DNA from: Planctomycetota bacterium
GTDB taxonomy: Bacteria > Planctomycetota > Phycisphaerae > Sedimentisphaerales > Anaerobacaceae
Assembly: GCA_022567055.1 (NCBI GenBank)
Contig: JADFHU010000004.1
Location: 1 to 24,382 of the forward strand
Length of the DNA stretch: 24,382 bases
Direction of reading: 5' to 3'
The position numbers were made by a program, and so were the translations under genes. Below are positions 6,763-12,724 of the stretch, piece by piece; the stretch's first letter is position 1, and the number at the start of each line of letters is the position of its first letter. A model generated the notes under the pieces. The model searched no databases. It had not been told where the DNA came from and saw only the letters and a program-made list of their open reading frames with translations.

Positions 6763-7542
6763 TCAGTGAACGGAGAATTCTTTCTTGCGAGTGTTCATTT
6801 GGGCCTTGAGTCTCGCGACGATGGAAGAGTGCATCTGGCTAACTCTGGACTCAGAGAGATCAAGCGTCGCTCCGATTTCCTTCATGGTCATCTCTTCGTA
6901 GTAATAGAGGACGATGATCAGCCGTTCTGCGCGGGAGAGGCCTTTGGTGAGCAGATTTTTAAGGTCGCGTTTCTGAGCCTCAATGAGGGGGTCTTTGCTC
7001 TTTTTATCTTTGATCACGTCGATTTCGCAGACGTCCTTGTCACCTTCACCTTCACTACATTTGGTGTTCAGAGACACAAGGCCGACGGCCTTCGCGTCTT
7101 TCTGTAGGCGGTTGAAATCGTTCATCTCCATGTCGAGTTCCTGGGCCAACTCCTCCGCCAAGGGTTTGCGACCCAAACTCAACTCCAACGTGTGCGTGGC
7201 CCGCGCGAGTTGATGCGCTCGTGCCCGCACCAGACGAGGAACCCAGTCCATGCTTCTAAGTTCATCCAGGATAGATCCTTTGATCCGCGGCGCACAGTAA
7301 GTTTCGAATTTGACCCCCCGCGCCGGATCGTAGGCATCAATGGCGTCCATCAGGCCGAATATGCCGGCGCTGATGAGGTCGTCTAATTCGACCTTGTCGG
7401 GCAGCTTGCTGTGAAGCCGTTCTGCCGCGTATCGCACCAGATCCCGGTAGTGCTCCATCAGGAGGTTTCGGTAACAGTCGTCATGATTCTTGTGAAACTG
7501 TTCCCAGATGTCTTTGATGTCGGGCCGTTGATCTGTTTTCAT
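6763..7542 (-). CDS. fliA: Sigma-28 (FliA/WhiG-type) RNA polymerase sigma factor
   Basis: Alternative sigma factor that directs RNA polymerase to flagellar-class promoters. The 259-residue protein has region 2 with LPDKVELDDLISAG, GLMDAIDAYDPARG and FETYCAPRIKGSILDELR followed by DWVPR, the hallmark of the FliA/WhiG/SigD group; region 3 with LGRKPLAEELAQELDM; and region 4 with YYYEEMTMKEIG and LSESRVSQMHSSI as the helix-turn-helix. Length fits the family. The ATG at 7542 is chosen because GGAGG lies 7 nt upstream; the frame is open 37 codons further but those codons lack family similarity. A sigma-28-type promoter at 7690-7716 precedes it, implying autoregulation. The FlgB-like gene lies just upstream; no anti-sigma FlgM is visible. 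Confidence 0.9.
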   Translation of the reverse strand: MKTDQRPDIKDIWEQFHKNHDDCYRNLLMEHYRDLVRYAAERLHSKLPDKVELDDLISAGIFGLMDAIDAYDPARGVKFETYCAPRIKGSILDELRSMDWVPRLVRARAHQLARATHTLELSLGRKPLAEELAQELDMEMNDFNRLQKDAKAVGLVSLNTKCSEGEGDKDVCEIDVIKDKKSKDPLIEAQKRDLKNLLTKGLSRAERLIIVLYYYEEMTMKEIGATLDLSESRVSQMHSSIVARLKAQMNTRKKEFSVH

Positions 7543-7689
7543 AGGCTTCCTCCATGAGCCCCTATGAGCTGTTTCTCTCTTTTGTTTATAGGACGTATAG
7601 AATATTTCTTCAATGCGCTGCCATCCCGCCGACCGTGCCGGCGAAACATTCACGTTAGAGCCTTATTCAATCTTCACGATTAACAATCC

Positions 7690-7716
7690 TTATCGATCCA
7701 TGCACCGATAACTTTA
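7690..7716 (-). promoter_or_regulatory. Sigma-28-type promoter upstream of fliA
   Basis: On the minus strand TAAAGTTA (7716-7709), an 11-bp spacer and ATCGATAA (7697-7690), against the known FliA consensus TAAAGTTT-N11-GCCGATAA: seven of eight and six of eight positions match at the exact spacing. The start would be near 7683, giving a leader of about 140 nt for fliA. There is no overlapping sigma-70 promoter that I can see. Confidence 0.7.
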
Positions 7717-7767
7717 GGGATCGGGTGACAAGTTTTATAAAAGCGCATGGTCGGAATCAAACGAACA

Positions 7768-8208
7768 CTAGGCGACGTCTCTCGGGACTCGCTGCGCGGC
7801 GGCCCAGGGCCGGTCGGATGCGCCCATTTCTATCAATCGCTCTGCGACTCGTGCGTTTGTCGCGTTCTGCGCGAGTTTCTGAGCCTGGTATTGGAAGTAT
7901 CTCTCCGCGTGGGGCCGCAACCTGACTGCGTCCTCGTCCTGGGCGGGCGTCACGTGGAAAGCCCCCTCTTGCAGAAACCGAATGTTCTCGGTGTCACGCA
8001 GCACCAGGCGATTGTGTGTGATATACTCCGTCAAGGCCGCGTCCACGATCTGTGAGAACGCCTCGGCATCTAGGTCCTTGGGTACGAATCCGGGCTTTTC
8101 AAGGAAGCGGATGTTGTCGATCAACACCTGCTCTCGTGACTTCGTGAAATGTAGTATCATGTTCAGGAGTTCTAAGATGGTCTCAGTATCGGAGGGAACA
8201 GGCTGCAT
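7768..8208 (-). CDS. Diverged FlgB-like protein
   Basis: A 146-residue protein with the layout of a flagellar rod protein FlgB. It has an N-terminal helix with REQVLIDNIRFLEKPGFVPKDLD, comparable to the RQxVLxxNIANxxTPGYKxxDxD block of rod proteins, and a C-terminal DEDAVRLRPHAERYFQYQAQKLA, comparable to the DGNxVDLExEMxxLAENxLRYQxLxxLL block. It lacks the ANxxTPGY consensus and the C-terminus after residue 130 is unlike FlgB. The ATG at 8208 has AGAGG about 6 nt upstream. No flgC or fliE follows; instead fliA lies downstream, separated by a sigma-28 promoter. It could be a rod-protein paralogue with a new role. The assignment is by pattern only. Confidence 0.45.
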   Translation of the reverse strand: MQPVPSDTETILELLNMILHFTKSREQVLIDNIRFLEKPGFVPKDLDAEAFSQIVDAALTEYITHNRLVLRDTENIRFLQEGAFHVTPAQDEDAVRLRPHAERYFQYQAQKLAQNATNARVAERLIEMGASDRPWAAAQRVPRDVA

Positions 8209-8257
8209 AGTGGACCTCTGCTCAACAAAAAAGGAATCTCTGCTTCGGACTGATTTG

Positions 8258-8272
8258 GACCTGACCCAGGTC
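8258..8272. promoter_or_regulatory. Interrupted palindrome GACCTG-N3-CAGGTC
   Basis: A 6-bp inverted repeat with a 3-bp centre, placed between the end of the split MerR reading frame (stop at 8273-8275) and the FlgB-like gene. As DNA it could be a regulator-binding site; as RNA it would be a small hairpin without a T tract, so a terminator is unlikely. Confidence 0.3.
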
Positions 8273-8563
8273 TCAACTGAGAGGGGCGAAGCTCAGAGGA
8301 TCTCCACTGCTCAGCGTTTGAAAAAAGGAATGCCTCAATGAGGTGTCGGCGGGGGAGCCGAGCCGGTCTGTCGCGTCGTCGGCCTGCAACGCTTTGGACG
8401 ACTCCGTCAGATCCGGTGATGCAGATAATCGTTCCAGCTTGGCCATCAGTGTTCCTTTCAATCCTTCCATGAACATCAAGGTTGTACTGCACACCTTTTC
8501 GGCTGCAGTCGATAACATGCTCTGACGAGCGAATCGACGGGAGGCGACGCTCTCGCGCTCTTC
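8273..8563 (-). CDS. C-terminal part of the MerR-type regulator in the +1 frame
   Basis: About 96 codons that continue, in the frame shifted by +1, directly from the truncated MerR ORF. Reading EERESVASRRFARQSML and onwards gives a charged helix and then a second helix up to about LERLSAS, as expected for the dimerisation helix and effector region of a MerR protein. There is no start codon of its own near the junction; the first ATG in frame is at 8518. The join falls at CAG-CCT-TGA-A, where skipping one T gives CAG-CCT-GAA-GAG. This may be programmed +1 frameshifting, a disabling mutation, or an assembly indel; the sequence alone cannot decide. Confidence 0.5.
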   Translation of the reverse strand, partial: EERESVASRRFARQSMLSTAAEKVCSTTLMFMEGLKGTLMAKLERLSASPDLTESSKALQADDATDRLGSPADTSLRHSFFQTLSSGDPLSFAPLS

Positions 8564-8858
8564 AAGGCTGCTCGGTCCGTAGCATAATGTCTCTGATTTC
8601 AGAGAGGGTTTTGGTTTCTTTGAGCGCAAGTATCCGGCCCAGTCTTTCAAAGACCGATTCATGGTAGAGGCGGTGTCCGCCCTCCGTCCATTCGGCCTCA
8701 TTGATGAGTCCCATAATCGTGTAGTTGTGCAGAGTCTGCCTGGAGAACGGGGTGTGCTTGACGAGTTCGCCAATGCGGTAGAGTTTTGCCGGGATCCCTA
8801 TGGCTCCGGCTGTGCCGGGAGTCTTCTCTTCCATTACGTCAATCATTCTCCACGACAT
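8562..8858 (-). CDS. MerR-family transcriptional regulator, DNA-binding part (frame split)
   Basis: A 98-residue ORF with a complete MerR helix-turn-helix: LYRIGELVKHTPFSRQTLHNY, then the wing region MGLINEAEWTEGGHRLY and FERLGRILALKETKTLSEIRDIM. It stops at TGA (8564-8562) just where the long dimerisation helix should begin; that helix is present in the +1 frame (8273-8563), giving a combined protein of about 193 residues. Starts at 8858, 8846 and 8834 are all possible; none has a well-spaced ribosome-binding site, so the longest is given. The gene is preceded by a promoter overlapping a perfect 30-bp palindrome, a likely site of autoregulation. No metal-binding cysteines are seen, so the effector is unknown. 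Confidence 0.7.
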   Translation of the reverse strand: MSWRMIDVMEEKTPGTAGAIGIPAKLYRIGELVKHTPFSRQTLHNYTIMGLINEAEWTEGGHRLYHESVFERLGRILALKETKTLSEIRDIMLRTEQP

Positions 8859-8954
8859 CGTCAGACCCAGACACCTTAGGGTTTGCGTTTCTGCTCAGTT
8901 CGAAGCACTCAACTCAATGTACCTACTCTGATTTACCAGTCAGATAGTACAATC

Positions 8955-8984
8955 ATATTTTACATTTTGCAAAATGTAAAATAT
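8955..8984. promoter_or_regulatory. Perfect 30-bp AT-rich palindrome, candidate operator
   Basis: The half-site ATATTTTACATTTTG is followed by its exact reverse complement, giving 30 bp of perfect dyad symmetry centred between 8969 and 8970. It covers the -10 box of the minus-strand promoter to merR and the -35 box of the plus-strand promoter to the diguanylate cyclase leader. A protein bound here would control both directions; the nearby MerR-type regulator is the obvious candidate. Confidence 0.7.
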
Positions 8985-8987
8985 ATT
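8959..8987 (+). promoter_or_regulatory. Plus-strand promoter towards the diguanylate cyclase
   Basis: TTTACA (8959-8964), a 17-bp spacer and TATATT (8982-8987). The -35 and spacer lie within the palindrome. Transcription would start near 8994, about 337 nt before the GTG of the GAF-GGDEF gene and 230-250 nt before the terminator-like hairpin at 9224-9247. Confidence 0.5.
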
Positions 8988-9001
8988 CTTGCCGTGGTCA
9001 A
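8973..9001 (-). promoter_or_regulatory. Promoter for the MerR-type gene
   Basis: TTGACC (9001-8996) on the minus strand, a 17-bp spacer and TACATT (8978-8973). The -10 box and predicted start lie inside the 30-bp palindrome, the usual arrangement for repression. Leader to the gene would be about 108 nt. Confidence 0.5.
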
Positions 9002-9247
9002 CAGTTTTTTCGAGTATTTCTTAGAGCGATTTCCTCATGTCGCCGAAGAGAGCCTGTTTTTTCTGCGCTAGGCGGGCGTATGCACCCACTTTCTGGGTGA
9101 ATACCAGTGGGATGGGCGATGTGATTTCCACGAAGACGCCCAATTCGATGTCCACGGCAGACAGAGGGTCGTTTGCTCCCACCCTCGGTAGGCTCCGGCC
9201 GACGACCGAGCTTTTCGACAAAGCCCAGAATACGCTGGGGTTTTTTT
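8994..9247 (+). ncRNA. Candidate structured leader or small RNA upstream of diguanylate cyclase
   Basis: Between the predicted start and the terminator at 9224-9247 the plus strand can form two further hairpins. One is at 9078-9104, CACCCA/TGGGTG with a 5-nt loop extended by GTAT/ATAC. The other is at 9185-9210, CTCGGT/ACCGAG enclosing a GGC-UCCG-GCC stem-loop. Short ORFs exist here on both strands, but none has a recognisable product. The arrangement fits an attenuated or riboswitch-like leader, or a free-standing small RNA. I could not match it to the c-di-GMP riboswitch consensus. Inference from folding by eye. Confidence 0.3.
9224..9247 (+). terminator. Intrinsic terminator in the diguanylate cyclase leader
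   Basis: CCCAG (9224-9228), a 6-nt loop, CTGGG (9235-9239), one G and seven T. It points along the plus strand and lies 83 nt before the GTG start of the GAF-GGDEF gene, so it would end transcripts begun at the 8959-8987 promoter unless antitermination occurs. A further small hairpin, GACTCG/CGAGTC, follows at 9275-9291. Confidence 0.55.
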
Positions 9248-9330
9248 CCGAAGTATCTCTTAAGCAATCGACTCGACTCGTAGCACGAGTCTGCGATTCG
9301 AAGGGCGTGTGTAACAGAAAGAGATAAAAA

Positions 9331-10377
9331 GTGGACAGGAAGACAGAACCTCAATTCAGTTCAAACGAGGCCGGGATACTCCTGGAAAAGATTACGCCCC
9401 TGGCTCGGCAGATCAACTGTCTGAATCTCGAATCGATTGCCTCGGTGTGCATCGATCACATCCCGGCGCTGGTGGATATGCGCTTGGGCTCCCTGTATGT
9501 ACTTGACGAGAAGAGCCGTATTCTGCATTTGGTCAAACACAACCATCCTTATCCCATCAACACCATCGTGTCTCTCAACCAGACGCCTCCCACACCGATG
9601 ATCGTCGCGGTGTCTACCAAGGAGATTGTCGTGATAGAAGACATCGATACCCACCGCACCCCTGTCATTCACAGGTCCCAACGGGTCTTTTCCAGTCATT
9701 ATCAGACCAAGAACTGTCTGCTGGTGCCACTCATCTGCCATGAGAGAGTGGTGGGTGTCCTGAATCTTGCAGACAAGCGCGACGGACCCTGCTGCCCCCA
9801 CGAAATCGCGTTGATCGAATTGTTTGGCCAATTGGTCGGGGCTTCGATCGGCAACGTAAAAATGTTTGAGAGAATGCAGTGCCAGGCGACAACAGACGGA
9901 CTGACGGGGTTTGTTAATCATCGAACCTTCTATGATATGTTGGAGCGTGAACTGCGGAGGTCCCGCCGACATGGCGGGAAGATCTCCATGGTGATGATTG
10001 ACGTGGATGACCTCAAGAGGGTCAATGACACCTATGGACATCGAGCCGGGGACAGCATTATCAGAGAGGTGAGCACACGACTCCGCAACTGCATTCGAAA
10101 AATCGACGTTCCCGCACGCTATGGAGGAGACGAGTTCGCAGTGATTCTGCCCGACACGTCTATCGACGACGCGGCTATCGTTGCTCAGCGTATGGTTCAG
10201 AAGGTGTCAGAGACACCCGTTCTCTGGCATGAGCATCAAATACCGTTGTCTGTCAGTATCGGCGTGGGGCAGTATGACGCGAACAGCACTCCTGAAGACG
10301 TCACCAGCCAGTCCGACCGAGCGCTCTATGTCGCCAAGCAAGCTGGTAAGAATCGAGTCGAATTGGTTGATTCTTGA
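9331..10377 (+). CDS. GAF-GGDEF diguanylate cyclase
   Basis: A 348-residue soluble signalling enzyme that should make cyclic di-GMP from two GTP. The N-terminal half, about residues 20-185, is a GAF-type sensor domain (VCIDHIPALVDMRLGSLYVLD, then CLLVPLICHERVVGVLNLADK). The C-terminal GGDEF domain begins at about residue 188 (ATTDGLTGFVNHRTF) and carries the intact signature RYGGDEF with GGDEF at 265-269. An allosteric inhibition site, R256-K-I-D259, lies five residues before it, so product inhibition is expected. There is no membrane segment. The start is GTG at 9331 with only a weak upstream purine run, and ATG alternatives lie inside the GAF domain. The leader carries a terminator-like hairpin and divergent palindromic promoter. 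Confidence 0.9.
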   Translation: MDRKTEPQFSSNEAGILLEKITPLARQINCLNLESIASVCIDHIPALVDMRLGSLYVLDEKSRILHLVKHNHPYPINTIVSLNQTPPTPMIVAVSTKEIVVIEDIDTHRTPVIHRSQRVFSSHYQTKNCLLVPLICHERVVGVLNLADKRDGPCCPHEIALIELFGQLVGASIGNVKMFERMQCQATTDGLTGFVNHRTFYDMLERELRRSRRHGGKISMVMIDVDDLKRVNDTYGHRAGDSIIREVSTRLRNCIRKIDVPARYGGDEFAVILPDTSIDDAAIVAQRMVQKVSETPVLWHEHQIPLSVSIGVGQYDANSTPEDVTSQSDRALYVAKQAGKNRVELVDS

Positions 10378-10435
10378 GCAGGTGCACTTGGCCGGTAATC
10401 AGTGATCAGTAGTCGGTCCTCAGTCCTCCAGCGAC

Positions 10436-10464
10436 TTGACCCTCAAGCCTTTGAGTTCTACCAT
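10436..10464 (+). promoter_or_regulatory. comF promoter
   Basis: TTGACC (10436-10441), a 17-bp spacer and TACCAT (10459-10464). The ATG at 10473 follows 8 nt after the -10 box and lacks a ribosome-binding site, which again suggests a leaderless message. The -10 box is a four-of-six match. Confidence 0.45.
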
Positions 10465-10472
10465 CCTCAGGC

Positions 10473-11249
10473 ATGAAGGGTCCTTACGGGAAAATGGTGG
10501 ACGGCGGTCAACGGCTCGCCCGAGTGTTGGGCGAGGGGACCGGGCACCTGCTCTGGCCGCGGCTCTGCTTGAACTGCAAGACGCCGACACCCGTCAACCA
10601 GGGAACGCTATGCCAATCGTGCTGGGGTGACATCTTGGCCTGTACGGCGGGACAGTACTGCCCGACCTGTGGACTGGACGTGAGTGAATACGCCGTGTTC
10701 GACCGCCGCTGTCCCCAGTGCGTCAATGAGCGATTCCATTTCGACCAACTTTTGCGCTGCGGCGTCTACGATTTGGGTTTTCGGGACATGATTCTGGCCT
10801 TCAAGAACGGTCGCACCGAGATGGATGCCGTCCTCGGACCGATGGCCGGTCATATGCTGCAGGGGCATCCCCTCGCCGGCGAGATTGAGGTCTTTGTGCC
10901 TGTGCCGCTGCACTGGACCCGCCGCATGGGTCGGGGCTACAACCAAGCACAACTTCTCGCGCGAGCCCTACGATTTCGAGGGATCCCCGTCTCCATAGCA
11001 CTCAAGAGAAAACGACGAACCCTACCACAGCCGGTGGCCGGGAGTGTCGGCGCCAGGCGCCGCAACGTAGAGGGTGCCTTCGCTGTTGGGCGTCCGGCCA
11101 GCATCCAGGGAAGGTGCGTTTGCGTTGTCGATGACATCAAGACCACGGGGGCCACCTTGAGTGAATGTGCTCGAATCCTTAGACAGGCGGGCGCAAAACG
11201 TGTCTATGTCCTCGTGCTTGCGGTTGCAGGCCAACGCTCTGTCGGTTGA
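10473..11249 (+). CDS. comF: ComF-family phosphoribosyltransferase-like protein
   Basis: A 258-residue cytoplasmic protein of the ComF/GntX family, needed for DNA uptake in some naturally competent bacteria, although many carriers are not known to be competent. The N-terminus has a zinc-ribbon-like set of cysteine pairs: CLNCKTP, CQSCWG, CPTCG and CPQC. The C-terminal phosphoribosyltransferase domain includes VFVPVPLHWTRRMGRGYNQ and the PRPP-binding loop VVDDIKTTGAT at about 218-228. The ATG at 10473 is preferred because of its closeness to the promoter; an ATG at 10494 is an alternative. No other competence genes are nearby. The stop overlaps the frame that leads into dapL, and the dapL ATG follows 78 nt later, so co-transcription is likely. 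Confidence 0.88.
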   Translation: MKGPYGKMVDGGQRLARVLGEGTGHLLWPRLCLNCKTPTPVNQGTLCQSCWGDILACTAGQYCPTCGLDVSEYAVFDRRCPQCVNERFHFDQLLRCGVYDLGFRDMILAFKNGRTEMDAVLGPMAGHMLQGHPLAGEIEVFVPVPLHWTRRMGRGYNQAQLLARALRFRGIPVSIALKRKRRTLPQPVAGSVGARRRNVEGAFAVGRPASIQGRCVCVVDDIKTTGATLSECARILRQAGAKRVYVLVLAVAGQRSVG

Positions 11250-11326
11250 CGCAGGTCCCCGTCGCCCATAGAATGCCCGCTTTGTTGCCCGTGGAACCCG
11301 ATCCCTTTGGTGAATGGCAAACCGAT

Positions 11327-12556
11327 ATGGTGACCGTCAATGAGCACTTTTTGAAGCTAAAGTCCGGGTATCTGTTCCCTGAGATTGGACGACGGGTCAG
11401 CGCCTTTCGAGACCGCAACCCGGGCGTCGAGCTTATCAAGATGGGGATAGGCGATGTGACTCAGCCACTGGCCCCGGCGGTTGTTGATGCCATGCATCGG
11501 GCCGTGGATGAAATGGGTGTCGGGGAGAGTTTTAGAGGGTACGACGACGGTGGCGTTGGCTATGAGTTCCTGCGCAGCGCCATTGTGGAAGGTGACTTCT
11601 CCTCTCGGGGCGTCGATCTGGATCTGGATGAGGTCTTCGTCAGCGATGGAGCCAAGTGCGATACGGGCAACATGCAGGAGATCTTCGGGCTGGACAACCG
11701 GATTGCCGTGGCAGATCCTGTGTATCCCGTCTATGTCGACACCAACGTGATGGCAGGGCGGACCGGCTCGGCCGATGCCATTGGATTCTATGAGGGGATC
11801 TGTTATATGCCTGCCACGGCCGAGAATCGCTTTGTGCCGGCGCCCCCCGAAACGCCCGTCGATTTAATCTATCTCTGTTTCCCCAACAACCCCACCGGGG
11901 CCGTCGCGACTCGGGCCGATCTAAGCGACTGGGTGGCCTATGCCCGGGACCGCAAGGCGATCATCTTGTACGATGCCGCCTACGAGGCGTTCATCACGGA
12001 GTCTGACATTCCTCATACCATTTATGAGGTGGACGGCGCCAAGGAGGTCGCCATTGAATTTCGTAGTTTTTCAAAGAGGGCAGGCTTTACCGGCGTACGT
12101 TGTGGTTACAGCGTTGTGCCTCGGGAACTGAAGGCCCATACGAGGCAGGGCGAGCCGGTAGATGTGCGAACGCTGTGGCATCGGCGTCAATGCACGAAAT
12201 TCAACGGCGTCTCCTATGTCACTCAGGCCGGAGCGGCCGCCGTCTTCAGCCCGCAGGGAAGCCGGCAGACCCAGGCGACCATTGACTACTATCTGGGTAA
12301 TGCCAAGGTGATTCGTGAAGCCTTGGCCAAGTTGGGCTACACGGTCTTTGGCGGGGTCAATGCCCCTTACCTCTGGCTCAAGACACCTGCGGGGATCGAC
12401 TCTTGGGGATTCTTCGACCGGCTCTTGCAGCAGGCCCACGTGGTGGGCACGCCGGGCGTCGGCTTTGGACCTTCGGGGGAGGGCTATTTCCGGCTCACGG
12501 CCTTTGCGCCGTCGGAACATGTGGCCGAAGCTCTTGATCGGATCGCCCGTCTCTAG
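11327..12556 (+). CDS. dapL: LL-diaminopimelate aminotransferase
   Basis: DapL converts tetrahydrodipicolinate directly to LL-diaminopimelate with PLP and glutamate, a one-step route to lysine and peptidoglycan that replaces the succinylase or acetylase pathways. The 409-residue length is normal. The N-terminus MVTVNEHFLKLKSGYLFPEI and the LIKMGIGDVTQPL segment are typical; FPNNPTGAVA, YDAAYEAFI and the PLP lysine in FRSFSKRAGFTG follow. The frame is open from 11246 (TTG overlapping the comF stop), but the family start and length favour ATG 11327; ATG 11273 is also possible. Its TAG stop shares a base with the left end of family-B repeat copy 2. Confidence 0.93.
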   Translation: MVTVNEHFLKLKSGYLFPEIGRRVSAFRDRNPGVELIKMGIGDVTQPLAPAVVDAMHRAVDEMGVGESFRGYDDGGVGYEFLRSAIVEGDFSSRGVDLDLDEVFVSDGAKCDTGNMQEIFGLDNRIAVADPVYPVYVDTNVMAGRTGSADAIGFYEGICYMPATAENRFVPAPPETPVDLIYLCFPNNPTGAVATRADLSDWVAYARDRKAIILYDAAYEAFITESDIPHTIYEVDGAKEVAIEFRSFSKRAGFTGVRCGYSVVPRELKAHTRQGEPVDVRTLWHRRQCTKFNGVSYVTQAGAAAVFSPQGSRQTQATIDYYLGNAKVIREALAKLGYTVFGGVNAPYLWLKTPAGIDSWGFFDRLLQQAHVVGTPGVGFGPSGEGYFRLTAFAPSEHVAEALDRIARL

Positions 12557-12710
12557 AGTGCCTATCAAAATGATACGTAGCACCGAAAACGAGCGTTTCT
12601 GCGACTGGCAAGGAAGGCGAAGCAGGCCGTCTGAGGACGGTCGATGGAGCCTGACGCCGTCCAGACGCAGAATAAGCCGTTTGAATGCAGAGTCATTTTG
12701 TTAGGTGCTC
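12556..12710. repeat. Family B palindromic repeat, copy 2 (155 bp)
   Basis: A copy of the element at 1905-2060, inverted in absolute orientation but in the same orientation relative to the upstream gene: both follow directly on a stop codon, surE there and dapL here. Terminal inverted repeats and the central hairpin CCGTC (12627-12631)/GACGG (12636-12640) are kept. The A:T pair 1978:1987 of copy 1 is G:C here, a compensatory change. The right end lies 15 nt before the leuS start codon. Confidence 0.82.
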
Positions 12711-12724
12711 AAAGTACAGAACCC

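Noticed and set aside
9021..9221. Minus-strand TTG-start ORF ending ARLAQKKQALFGDMRKSL, with a possible +1-shifted upstream part (8998-9354 frame)
   Set aside because: The tail looks faintly protein-like and might be a gene remnant, but no family is recognised, the start is weak, and the plus strand here shows hairpins and a terminator. Kept as an alternative explanation for the leader region.
8994..9247. c-di-GMP riboswitch before the diguanylate cyclase
   Set aside because: I looked for the conserved GEMM core and tetraloop-receptor pattern and did not find them; only a generic structured leader is proposed.
11246..11326. TTG start for dapL overlapping the comF stop
   Set aside because: It would add 27 non-conserved residues; ATG 11327 gives the usual DapL beginning and the usual length.
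12644..12724. N-terminal extension of LeuS from an ATG at 12644
   Set aside because: These 27 codons lie mostly within family-B repeat copy 2 and have no similarity to LeuS; ATG 12725 gives the family N-terminus.
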